A stretch of 64,000 nucleotides of DNA from Halichondria panicea (taxonomy: Eukaryota > Porifera > Demospongiae > Suberitida > Halichondriidae). The notes beneath the pieces are model-generated. The model was not told where the DNA came from. It saw nothing but the letters and a program-made list of their open reading frames with translations, and did not search any database. The stretch spans positions 4,634,620 to 4,698,619 of the forward strand of contig NC_087389.1 in assembly GCF_963675165.1 (NCBI RefSeq), given 5' to 3'. A program made the translations under genes and the position numbers. This document shows positions 50,201 to 60,218 of the stretch, piece by piece; position 1 is the stretch's first letter; each line of letters opens with the position of its first letter.

Positions 50201-52144
50201 AGACACTCCTACATGTACATAAATAATTAAATTACTGGTGAGTGACTTCCAGCACATGGTATGTAGCACACCCACAAGCAATTTAATGCATGAGTACCTT
50301 TACACTTTAATGCATGAGTAACTTTACGCTCTGAGGCATTCCTACCTGAAGAACGTCTGTGTACACATATCCTCGTCCCCCAGGCTTTACTTAAACCAGG
50401 ATTACATTTATTGTACTCCTGTTGAAACTTGTAAGCATGCAATCTTTGAAGGCGACACAAAAAGTTTTCTAATCGTTAGATTCCCCGATTTGTGATTATG
50501 GTAAAAAAGCAGTTATCTTATCCATTTCGATGAAGCTCAACGCACGGGGTGAATGCTCTACTAAGCATCTTGTTTGTCAATTATGTTAGCAGTAGGTACA
50601 CAGTACATGAACTCCTGCAACACTTCCCAGAAACCACACATGGCCTACCAGCTGTGCTACAAACCACAGACCACTGTTTTACTCAACAAACTCACTGACC
50701 AGATTTTGGTAACTGCAGTTCTCCTTTACTGTAAAGCAGTTCACTCTTACATGTACTCTTCATGACTGTCTACCCATTTTGTACTAGCTATGGCCTTGTG
50801 CATGCTGTATTGTTATCAGAATCTGTAATGAACCCCCCCACACACACACGTCACACAGCTCACTATGGTGAGCTATGGCAGCCACTGGAGGACCCAAGGT
50901 TCTTGGTAATAGGTGCATTGTATCTCGGTGTAATTGTTGACTTGATGACCTCAAGAATAGATAGACACATCACTAATAGTAATGTGTACTAATTACCCCA
51001 TGCGTGCATGCACCCACCAGCACAGCACAGCACAGCACCTGCAAGGGCACACTAATTACTCTAATTGGTATGTGTGTGGACACAAAGATTAGCTGTTTGA
51101 TACACAGTCACACTGCTAATAAGACAGTGGTTGAACAATAATAGGTTACTGAAACTTGTAAACAATCTTCGAAGGTGACAAATAATCGTTGCTTTATACA
51201 TTCCCGATTTACGATTACAGTAAAAAGCAGTTATCTTAATATCCATTTGTGCGATGAAGCTCAACGCTGTGTGATGAATCTGAACGCGCACAGGGTGAAT
51301 GCTCTACTGAGCATCTTGTTATCTTGTTTGTTACATGTACATGTAGCAGGAACATGATAACTCTTGCAACACTTCCCAGAAACCACACACGCTGCCTGGT
51401 AGTGCTATAAATCACAGTTTCCTCAAGAACACTAAACAGTTTACTCAACACTGACCAGATTTTGTTTACTGTTAAAAAGTCTACCCATTTTGTACTAGCT
51501 ATGGGCCGCCTTGTGCTGTATTGTTATCAGAATCTGTAATGAACCCCTCCCCCCCACACACACACACGTCACACAGCTCACTCAGTCTAAGATGGACTCC
51601 AGTTCGCAGGTCCTTGATCGCCTCACACCCACCTCTGAGCAAACTAAACCGACAGTCCGACAAAGAAAGAAAATAACCAAAGGCCCCAACCCCCTCTCTG
51701 TTAAAAAGAGCAAGAAGAAGCCAGCTGGTAGTGGTGCTGTTGGCGGTGGTCTGGTTAGCAAGAGTAAGGTCTGTCCTATTGTCGTTACGTAGGTTGTGTG
51801 GTCGTTTTGAGGGTGTAGTTTTGGCAGGCAGTTCAATTCAAATGTATTCATGCCTATGCCTATAGGTGTGCCTCTGAGCTAAACTTTATTAGGAGGTCTT
51901 AATTGTTATTGTCCTGCTCAAGTACACCACGTATTAGGGTACCTAAGCTAGCCTGTTACAGTGTTTAAAGTGTGTTTATGATTCTGTGAAGGTGTGTGTG
52001 TGTGCATGTATTGTTACATGTAATAATTATCTTTGCTTGCAGAAAAAGAGACAAAGAATTCAGCGGAAAAAAGCGTTGGAGATTTTGGCTCAAGTGGTGA
52101 AGTCCACAAATTCACAAGAACTTGTCCGAACTCAGAACAGCTAA
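47230..52144 (+). CDS. UTP23: UTP23 rRNA-processing factor, six exons
   Basis: Exons 47230-47317, 47925-48014, 48219-48362, 49804-49958, 51586-51768, 52043-52144 give 762 bp, 253 residues in one frame (human 249). The N-terminus MKIKRNKQAKKILTFYKRNF and REPFQVI-VDGTFSQAAL, then TTRCVISEL, RKCTH, ADC and SDNPHHYLVASQDQDMRRKL, PGVPLMHIIRNTIVLEKPS, and the basic tail GPNPLSVKKSKKK are characteristic of UTP23. It is a degenerate PIN-domain protein with a CCHC zinc site (C of TRC, C and H of KCTH, C of ADC). It acts in the nucleolar SSU processome, at the early 18S rRNA cleavages with the snR30/U17 snoRNP. Head to head with the nischarin remnant. Its last exon and downstream SDR are duplicated at 43.6-45.8 kb. 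Confidence 0.93.
48561..49440. repeat. Three copies of a ~130-bp repeat in UTP23 intron 3
   Basis: Units at about 48,561-48,684, 48,707-48,828 and 49,303-49,440 share CACTGCGTTTACAGCATGG, TAGCCTNCANACAACAAGT, TAATAGTGGCAG, TTAAANCTTCGTTGTC and AATAAAANCGAGCAAAA. The first two are tandem; the third is some 475 bp away. No coding signal. Confidence 0.75.
50176..50235. repeat. Perfect 27-bp-arm palindrome in UTP23 intron 4
   Basis: Arm GTAATTTAATTATTTATGTA (continuing CATGTAG) at 50176-50202 and its exact reverse complement at 50209-50235, separated by ACACTC. It would form a 27-bp stem with a 6-nt loop. The flanks show no obvious duplication. Confidence 0.85.
50430..51595. repeat. ~0.45-kb direct duplication in UTP23 intron 4
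   Basis: The segment at about 50,430-50,870 recurs at about 51,150-51,580. Shared words include GGTGAATGCTCTACT, AGCATCTTGTT, CAACACTTCCCAGAAACCAC, CTACCCATTTTGTACTAGCT and TGTATTGTTATCAGAATCTG. The second copy ends in the CACACAGCTCACTCAG acceptor of exon 5. The first ends in CACACAGCTCACTATGG, a decayed copy of it, without exon 5 coding sequence. Confidence 0.8.
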
Positions 52145-52586
52145 TAAACAACATCTGTTGCCCTAATCCCTTGACCATGATTGCACTGTTTCGCTATTAT
52201 TCCTGTGGTTCTAAGCTAGTGATATCTTTTGGCTTTGGGCCTGATAAGCTAATCTCTTAATTGACCACCATTGTTAATCATTATACCACTTTATGCATTC
52301 TTGGGTTAATTGTGATCACGTACACTGTATTAATCAAGAATTCATGCACTACTGTGGACATGCAGTCAGTGAAGTTGTGTAAACTGGATATAATAATTAT
52401 TATAGAACACACATAAAACATTGCATAAAAATAATGATAAATATAACTGGGTACACAGATACAATACAACATGCATAAAATAATATAAATTGCATATACA
52501 TGCATAGCTGTATACACACACACGATAATACGATAGCTACACTATAATTATTATAATAAAATAACCATCATGTGATGAAACCACAA

Positions 52587-53896
52587 TCAATATTCATGTA
52601 TTGCTTTCTCCATGATTTCCCTCCACGAGGTTTCATCCACCCACCCCAACTCCTTATTTGCCAGATCTGGGAGAGCATTGAAGTCCCTCATAAATTCAAT
52701 GTGCATTGTACACACGGGAAGGATAGCCAGTCCTGTAACTACATACAACCAGCGATTTAAGCGAGTGATTGGAAACAGCAGAGATAAAGGAATACCAAAT
52801 GGTCTGGGAATTCCACGTATTTTGGAAACGTGCTCCATTAGCTCTTTTAGTGTACATTTTTCTCTCATAGTGATCATGTACACCTTGCCACTAATTGTAT
52901 TAATCTTGACGTGTCCATTCTTGTGTGTTCCACTTGTCACGCCATTTTCATGGGTTCTTTGTACGCCTCCTCCTTTCTTCTGCTCGTTGTTCAGCTTCTT
53001 CTCTGCCAAAACATGTGCTTCTACAGCAGAGTCGATATGGACGTAGTCAATCTTGAAGTTCCCGTCTCCAGCATATATCACAATCGGCTTGCAAAAAAAC
53101 TCCGAAACTGGATTGCTTTTACCACCCAGTAGCCCTGCCAGCCTAAGAGCAATAGTGTTGAGTTGACCACTACCGTCAGCTTCACGAACCATTAACTCAG
53201 CCTTGCCTTTCGACTCAACGTATGCGTTTAGTGGAATCTCTGGGAAGGGGTCCGACTCTTGTATCAGGTCATCTGGTTTGTCCGGGAACTTGCTCATAGT
53301 TACAGAAGTTGAACTTGTATAAATTAGTCTTTTTACTCCTTGTGCTTTGCAGGCGTTTACAACATTTCTTGTGCCGTCTATGTTAACTCTTCGCATTTGG
53401 TTATCTGAAAATTTCACAGATGGTTGCAGACTAGCTGTCAAAAACACCGAATCCATTCCTTCCAGGGCCTTCAAAACATCCTTTTCGTTTGTGATATCCG
53501 TCTGTATATAGCTAGCCACACCTTGCAAGCGGCTGCTTTCAGATGGGATATACAAATCCAACGAGTGTATTGTGTAGGATCCATCTTTAACTAAGCTCTG
53601 AACCAATTTCTTTCCAAGTAGACCTTGCCCGCCGATCACTAGAGCATTGTTTTCCCCTCCCTTCTCCTGCATATAATGAGCATCACACTATTAAAACATT
53701 AGTATCATACTACAAGCATGACGTATACGCATGTACTATATAATACTATAAGGTATCTTACATTTAATTTCTGCAGTTTTGATAATTGAAGCCTCTTGAA
53801 TGGAATTGTTCTCTTTACCCTCAGCAAGACAGAGAGAATCCTTGCAGAGATGAGAATTGCTACCACAGCTGTAGCATAGTAGAACAGATACGCCAT
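52587..53896 (-). CDS. 3beta-HSD-type short-chain dehydrogenase, SDR-B
   Basis: Two exons, 53896-53762 and 53666-52587, again 404 residues with the same phase 0 join, N-terminal membrane anchor, Rossmann motif (VIGGQGLLGKKL) and YVESK catalytic motif as SDR-A. Differences from SDR-A are scattered single residues (for example TSVTM for ISVTM, VIYAGDGNF for VAYVGDGNF, TLKELMEH for SQKELMEH); no frame disruption is seen. It converges on UTP23, whose stop lies about 440 bp away. This is the copy in the ancestral position next to a complete UTP23. Substrate unknown; family reaction is NAD(P)-dependent sterol/steroid 3beta-hydroxy oxidation. Confidence 0.85.
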
Positions 53897-54199
53897 GGCT
53901 GATTGAACTAAACAGTATGTTTGTTTGTTTGTTCACAACTCATTGAGTTTCACAGAAACCGGGCGACGCCCCTTTGGTTAACCTCGATTGCAGGCTCATA
54001 ATTGCCACGGGTGGTATTCTTAATCTCACAAGTATTCAATCACAAAGTTTTAACATCAAAATAGGGGGATTTAATACATGTACTCACTAAACTCGCTAAT
54101 TAACATCACATCTCAAATTTTAACGTCAGATCAACATCCGAAATCCAAAACTACTACATAATCGAATTGTTTCTTTGATTCTTTTTTGACTTCCGAAAT

Positions 54200-55376
54200 C
54201 TAATTGTTTTTCTTTGATTCTTTGCCTTCTTGGATAAGCTCTCTAATCACTTCCTTTGAGCTTCTCGGGTCCTCCCAGCCAATTTCTTTCCTTCCCAGAG
54301 CACCAGTAAACGTCTGAGTCTGGGTGTAAAAGAAAAGGATATCGGGACGCAAACCACGAGCAACAAGAATTTTGCCAGTTATTTTGTAGAAGATGACATT
54401 GGCATACGCCGTAACGGTCATTATCCACAACGGCGTGGAAGTAGCTTTTACTCCGAGTTCTTCTGCAATCAATTCCGATTTTTCCTTATGTGTGAAGGTA
54501 TCTTCTCGAGTCAAGATGTAAACTTTTCCAGCCAGCTTGCATGATTCACCTTCAGCCTTCAACTTCTTTTCGGCAAGAATGTGAATTTGGGCAGTGGTTC
54601 GCATGGTTATGAATTGCATTTTCTTAGAGCCATCGCCATAATATTGACTCTCACCCATAACCCGTTTAGCATCGTAGATATGATGGGGACGAAGAGAGCA
54701 AGTAATAAAACCATCTCCATTTGCACCAAAGAACACACCTTTCGCCCATTGCTTTCGTAGTCCCGTAGTCATCTCGATTTTGTTCTGGATACGGTGTGGA
54801 TTCGTCCAACATCTCCACAACTTGAGAAGGGTCACTGCTAATCATTGTAGCAATACTGCTCGTGTAGATTAGCCTCTTCACTCCAACTTCTTTAGAAGCT
54901 GCTACGACGTTCTTTGTTCCAGTGACATTCACATCGAAAAAGTTTTGATAAGTGAAACCGATGAACGAGGGCACAAGACCGGCATTGTGGAAAACAACTT
55001 CAGCGTCCTTCAGTGCTGATCTCAAACTGTCCATATCGAAGATATCGGCCTGAATGTATGAGTACACATCGTCATTTCGATCTTTTTCAGCTGGAATATA
55101 CAGGTCGAGGGAGTAGATTAGATAGTTCCCATCTTCTATGAGGCAGCGAACAATCTGTTTGCCAAGAGTTCCACTTCCTCCAGTAACGACAGCTTTGATC
55201 TTGCCTTCAGATTTTAATTCTTGGGCTTTTTTCGATTCCACAGTTTGGTAGCTAATTGGTTTCCTTTCCTTGGTCTTTCTCATCCTGTAAATGGCGTAGA
55301 TGGTTGCAAAGAGTACAGCAACAATGAGGATGTTGGAGAGGCTGCAGCACCCTTCGATATCAAATGGAAAGCCCAT
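54200..55376 (-). pseudogene. 3beta-HSD-type SDR-C, frameshifted
   Basis: A single-exon SDR with N-terminal anchor (SNILIVAVLFATIYAIYRM), Rossmann motif (AVVTGGSGTLGKQI), YTSS and a C-terminus ending EGKESKKNN. The first frame (from 55,376) carries YGTTK, the YxxxK motif. At about 54,745-54,750 a one-base shift in the GGCGAAAGGTG context ends it, and the remainder (GVFFGANGDGFITCSLRP through GALGRKEIGWEDP) continues in another frame to 54,200. Both halves align end to end with SDR-D. It is a recent pseudogene or a sequencing error; no intron with GT-AG ends explains the shift. Confidence 0.8.
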
Positions 55377-55773
55377 ATTTTTGTGCCTCTCTCAATTTTT
55401 TTATATGTTGTAGATGGCTTGGCTTGTAGATGCTTGCACTAGCTGGATTATTGCAGAGACTCAGAAGAGAAGAGGTGATACGCACACAGCTACAGCGCAG
55501 TGGAAACAGCCCTTGTGGAACGTGCTCTCTTCGATTTGACCAGGGAACCTTGTGTGATTGTGGTGACACGTAGATCTACTTCAGTAGCTATGTAAACACA
55601 CCGCACCCTGATTTGTTTATAAACTATAGACTATAGACATGTGTATACAGTACAATGTAACTGGTTCATCCAGTAAAACTGCGCATGCGCCAATAAGTGG
55701 CCAGATCACATAGTCTACATTGTAAAATTTTCTTTATAGAGCTTACTTAGCAATGTAAATTCACAGTCATAGA

Positions 55774-57006
55774 CTAATTGTCTTTTTTTGATGCTTTAAT
55801 GAGCTCTCTAACCACATCCTTCCAGCTTCTCGGGTCCTCCCAGCCAATTTCCTTCCTTCCCAGAGCACTTGAATACGTGTGAGACTTGGTCATGAGGTCA
55901 AACATATCGATTCTAAGCATTGGGCTGATAGGGGCTTTTCCAATCACTCTGTACACATACTCATTGAAGTAGACCATAAGCTTCAAGACCCATATTGGAA
56001 TGGAACCACCAACTTCTCCATCTTTCTCAGATGCTACAAATTCGGCAAACTCTCGGTGTGTAAATGAATCTTCGAATCCAACAATGTAAACCTTTCCAGC
56101 AATTTTAGAGGCCAAACCTTCCGCTTGTAACTTTTTCTCGACAAGAAGGTGAATTCTAGCTGCAGTGTCGTTTGGAATAAGCATTTGTTTGTAAAGTCCA
56201 TCACCAAAATACAATAACCCAAAACCTTTGATTGATTTACTGTCAGCAATAAAACAAGGTCGCAAGGCACAGGTTAGAATTCCATCCACGCCATTTGTTC
56301 CAAGTACATTTTTTTCGGCAACTATTTTAGCACTTCCGTAACTCTCCCTAGGTTCTTCCGGATAGGGGGTGGTCTCGTCCAAGTTGTCAACAGTTTGATT
56401 TTTTCGCAACATGGCGTTCACACTACTTGTGTAGATTAGTCTCTTCACTCGAAGTTCCTTACAAACCGATACAATGTTATCTGTTCCAGTGGCAATGACG
56501 TCATAGAAGTCCTGTTTGGTATAGCCGACAAAAGTTGGAATTATGCTTGCAGTGTGGAAAACGACTTCAGCGTCCTTCAGAGCTATTCTCAAACTGTCTT
56601 TATCAAGGATATCGGCTTGAATGTACGAGAACACATCGTCATTTCGAACTTCTTCATCGGGAATGAACAGGTCGAGCGAGTAGATTAGATAGTTTCCATC
56701 TTCTATGAGGCAGCGAACAATCTGTTTGCCAAGACTTCCACTTCCTCCAGTAACAACAGCTTTGATCTTGCCCTCCGATTTCATTGCTTCTGCTTGTTTC
56801 GATTCCACAGTTCGGTAGCTAACTTCTCTTTTTCCTTTGGTCTTTCTTTGTCTGTACATGATGTACATGACTGCAAAGAGCACAGCAAAGAGGAGGATGT
56901 TGGAGAAGCTGCTCAGGGCCCAGCTCCAGGGACGGTAGAGCGGCTCAAACGGATACTCAGTAGTACTCTCTTGACGAGGATTTTTTTTACCCATAGGGCA
57001 AACCAT
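55774..57006 (-). CDS. 3beta-HSD-type short-chain dehydrogenase, SDR-D
   Basis: A single open frame of 410 residues. Residues ~28-50 (WALSSFSNILLFAVLFAVMY) form a hydrophobic anchor followed by RQRKTKGKRE. The Rossmann glycine motif is AVVTGGSGSLGKQI, the substrate-side strand ends in YTSSVNAM, and YGSAK supplies the catalytic Tyr-Lys pair. Conserved family segments such as GLLYFGDGLYKQMLIPNDTA and GRKEIGWEDPRSWKDVV are present. A second ATG at codon 5 could also be the start. It is intronless, unlike SDR-A/B, but like SDR-C, its nearest relative. Substrate unknown; predicted ER-membrane NAD(P)-dependent oxidoreductase. Confidence 0.87.
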   Translation of the reverse strand: MVCPMGKKNPRQESTTEYPFEPLYRPWSWALSSFSNILLFAVLFAVMYIMYRQRKTKGKREVSYRTVESKQAEAMKSEGKIKAVVTGGSGSLGKQIVRCLIEDGNYLIYSLDLFIPDEEVRNDDVFSYIQADILDKDSLRIALKDAEVVFHTASIIPTFVGYTKQDFYDVIATGTDNIVSVCKELRVKRLIYTSSVNAMLRKNQTVDNLDETTPYPEEPRESYGSAKIVAEKNVLGTNGVDGILTCALRPCFIADSKSIKGFGLLYFGDGLYKQMLIPNDTAARIHLLVEKKLQAEGLASKIAGKVYIVGFEDSFTHREFAEFVASEKDGEVGGSIPIWVLKLMVYFNEYVYRVIGKAPISPMLRIDMFDLMTKSHTYSSALGRKEIGWEDPRSWKDVVRELIKASKKDN

Positions 57007-57744
57007 CTTGTTTGATTTGTCTTATCTTCTTTTACTTAATCTCAAAACTTTCAGAAACGTCGATATTCAGAAGAGGTCAAAGTTGTGCACAGGAAGCTCA
57101 GCCCTTGTAACTTGAAGCCACGCCCATATTTTTCTAGAGGCGTTGCCCATAAATTACTAGTATAAATTATATAGTATCTATGCGTTGCCTTTCTAATGAC
57201 AATGTCATGGCCCCTTATTTGCCGCACAAGATGTACAATCATAGATAGTAGTCCATAGACACTATCTATGGTAGTACAATCGACGGCCGGCTTGCGAGTG
57301 TATCTAGATCTACGTATATAAAATCTCTGTCAAAAAAAGAAATTGCCAAAGACAAAGTACTAGATCTATGGAGATGGGCTTCTCTTCCTGGATTGAACAA
57401 GAGTAGATCATCTTCTGGATTTTTACTGCTTCTCTCGAGCTCTTGTGCACACAACTAAACTGCTGACTAGTCTAGACACAAAAATCTGCGCCAACTCAAC
57501 ACATTTTTAGAGCGTTCAATGGTATTATTTTTTGCACGTGATCTCAACACAACTTCCTGCATACAAGATAAATTGTAAGTCAAAGTATAAGGATATCTCT
57601 GGTCTGATACAGTGAAGTGAGATCTGTTTATTACATATACTACCTTTCCAAGCACCAAGCCCGTCATTTAGATACATTTATGATTGCCTGCCTATACGAT
57701 TATAGTAAAAATACAGGTGCATGGACATTGGACTATAATTATTA
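57007..57744. other. No gene recognised
   Basis: A+T-rich spacer upstream of SDR-D containing its likely promoter. Short open frames only; no motif, RNA gene or repeat stands out. Confidence 0.4.
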
Positions 57745-57746
57745 TA

Positions 57747-58045
57747 CAGTAGAACCTCGATTATCCGGACACCTTGGTTCCAGAAGCAGACCGGATAAGT
57801 GAATATGCCGGATAATCGAATATATAAACCACGCCTTGATCCAACCACTTTATTGATAAACAGCAGTGCAGCATGGTTGTCTGCGCATGCGCAGAAGATA
57901 AGCAGGCATGTCTCCATGGTAACAGCTGCAACGCGCATGCGCATTTGGGGGAAACGCCCATTTTCTGATCTGATAAAAAGAAAACTCCCAAGCCGGATAA
58001 TTGAGGTTCCGGATAATGGAGGGCCGGATAATCGAGGTTCTACTG
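57747..58045. mobile_element. pogo/Tigger-type MITE with TA target duplication
   Basis: The ends CAGTAGAACCTCGATTATCC (57747 on) and the inverse GGATAATCGAGGTTCTACTG (ending 58045) are terminal inverted repeats, with extra internal CCGGATAAT/ATTATCCGG words. TA dinucleotides flank both ends (57745-57746, 58046-58047). CAGT..CCTCGATTATCCGG ends are characteristic of pogo/Tigger elements of the Tc1/mariner superfamily. At 299 bp there is no transposase. Confidence 0.9.
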
Positions 58046-58922
58046 TACTAATTAGGCCTATAAAATATCTTCAGAAACTTGAATTGTACTCTGATATCCA
58101 AGTCTTCTGGGTCAGCTGCTGAGAGTGTAACTGACAGCCTCTTGTCTATGATTATAGGCAGAGTGAAACACAGAAGTCAAGGTGAGTATCTTCAAAAGAC
58201 ATTCAATTTATCACGCGAGTACAGTACCTGTAAAAAAGGGCAGTATAGATATAGAAGTATACTAGCACTACATATAATTTTTTATTGTAAAAGTCGTTTT
58301 GTTTACTGAAGCTTAGTGTATCAAGAAGAGTATGCGACTCCCACGCACATTCCATTCTACATATCGGACTGAATCGTCACTAACACTTGTAGAGTCAGTG
58401 ATCAATAATCGGAGCGATCAATTATCATCAACTTTTTCTCGTGCAAGAGTGACTTACAACAAACACTGGTGCTATACAGAGGTGGACCTGGGTCTAAGCA
58501 GCAGGGATCCCAAAGAAGGCCGCTCAGATTCCTTTACCTCGAAAATAGCATACGCTAGATTGCAAAAACTGGTAATATCAATAGTCACACGATAACGATC
58601 TATCTTCGATTAGCTGCTATAACTTGGCACTCAGTCAGAAACAAAGAATATTCCCTTGCACAAAGATAGAGTAGATACTAAGCTAGCCCTGCACAAAAAC
58701 TGTTCTCCTAGTTTTCAACTTGCTTGCTATTAGAAGCTTTTAAGGTCAACCAGAGTTCATATCATTTTTCGTTCACGCATGCGCACTAAGAAATAAACAC
58801 TCTTTTGTAAATCACTTTTATGGAAATCAGTAAACAGGGGTGAAGCTCCAGCTTAACAGCAAGTCAACAATTCAGCAAATGAACAATTCATGACAACAGT
58901 TTTATCATTACAAAAATACGTT

Positions 58923-59936
58923 TTAAAGTTTGCAGTTTACACATAAAAATGATATTGATGCAGCTGATTTTGATGATACCTTCACACAAATACAATGGTA
59001 CCATTTGGAACATGTATCACAGCTGATCCACTTTTGGGCATTCAAATGGGAACACTTGGCTTGCTCGCAAGGAGAAGCTGCACGGTGGAATGTAATAGTT
59101 ACATACTTTACTCTTTAGAATCATTACCTTTAGTACCACTTAAAGTATGTACACCACTTCGTGCACCCTTGCTCCTAGTTGTGGGAAGTTTCGTGACAGC
59201 ATCAGCTTGCTGACCCTCTATAAAATAGGCAATGCATTCAGTGAAGCACCCTCAAAAAAGAATTACAAATTACCTTTAGTATCACTTGAAGTATGTACAC
59301 CACTTCGTGCACCCTTGCTCCTAGTTGTGGGAAGTTTCGTGGCAGCATCAGCTTGCTGACCCTCTATAAAATAGGCAATTAATGCATTCAGTGAAGCACC
59401 CTCAATAGAATTACAAATTACCTTTAGTACCTCGTGCCTTAATCATAGGGGCAGGATTTTTCAGAGACAATTCAGGATGTCGCCTAGAAAAGGATGTCCA
59501 CCATCCATCAGTCACAGTGCGTGCTACGTCTTTGTAATCTAATAGTCGTTGCACAATAGACATTACTTGCTTCCTAGTTTTTGGATATCCTATTTTTGCA
59601 CAACGAAGCAAAAATGCTTGAAGTTCTTTCTCCTCAACATCACTTAAATATTTTGCTGGCCCACTCTTCGTTCCTGGCTTCACTCTATTGTATACTCTGT
59701 CTCCGAGTGTAGATTTAGGCACATTATACTCTGCTGCTGCCTGAGCAAGTGGAATACCTTTCTCTACAGCTCCAAGGGCGCTTCTCATACTCTCTTCGGT
59801 CCAAAGTTTGTATTTTCCATATCTTGCTTGTGGTGTGACTTTCGGAGGCGTATGAAAATGTCTATTGTGAGATGCACGAAAAATTCTTAGGCGTAGGGGT
59901 TCATCAGTTGATAGGACTTCCATCCAGTCTACATTA
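58923..59936 (-). CDS. psq-HTH protein with spliced PHD finger, DDE core missing
   Basis: Minus-strand exons 59936-59422, 59363-59274, 59217-59128 and 59077-58923 join in consistent phase. The first encodes a pipsqueak/CENP-B-type HTH (LWTEESMRSALGAVEKGIPL, AQAAAEYNVPKSTLGDRV) and the start of a second HTH (EEKELQAFLLRCAKIGYPKT), ending RHPELSLKNPAPMIKARGTK. The two 90-bp exons are near-identical 30-residue repeats (QQADAATKLPTTRSKGARSG). The last encodes a PHD finger, C4HC3 spacing visible in SPCEQAKC, WISCDTCSKWYHCICV and FLCVNCKL, then stop. Pogo-like transposases normally have a DDE domain right after the KARG motif; here it is absent. A TTTAATGTAG acceptor precedes the ATG at 59,933, so a 5' exon may exist. 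It is a deletion derivative of a pogo-like transposase or a domesticated fusion. Confidence 0.75.
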
Positions 59937-59999
59937 AAGGAAAAGAACAATAGCTAATTAGTTTTGTAGCGTCAATGTGACTTTGGGGGATTGTAAAGG

Positions 60000-60218
60000 C
60001 CTGTGTTAGTTGAAAACGTGTTTCTGGTCAGCCACCCGCGTACTCATTTTAGGCCCGCCATTAATGACCATTATTGCCGATGTCAGCTATTATTTAATGA
60101 TGTCATTAACAAACTCCACCCAGAAGGAAGCAAGCAATGGAATAATGGGTAATGACTGCCACCCGCATGCTATTTTGAAAAGTCTTTGACCAGAAACATG
60201 TTTGCAACTAACATAGGC
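60000..60218. mobile_element. ~220-bp inverted-repeat element
   Basis: The left end CCTGTGTTAGTTGAAAACGT followed by GTTTCTGGTCA pairs with TGACCAGAAACATGTTTGCA, ACTAACATAGG at the right end. The interior has CCACCCGCATGC/CCACCCGCGTAC words in both halves. It is nested inside the 2.6-kb element. No coding signal. Confidence 0.7.

Noticed and set aside
44444-53132. Plus-strand open frames of 73-144 codons over the SDR genes
   Set aside because: They are antisense shadows of SDR-A and SDR-B; they are similar to each other only because the SDR genes are.
58930-59118. Plus-strand 62-codon open frame
   Set aside because: It is antisense to the PHD-finger exon, whose Cys/His spacing and in-phase splice join are far more convincing.
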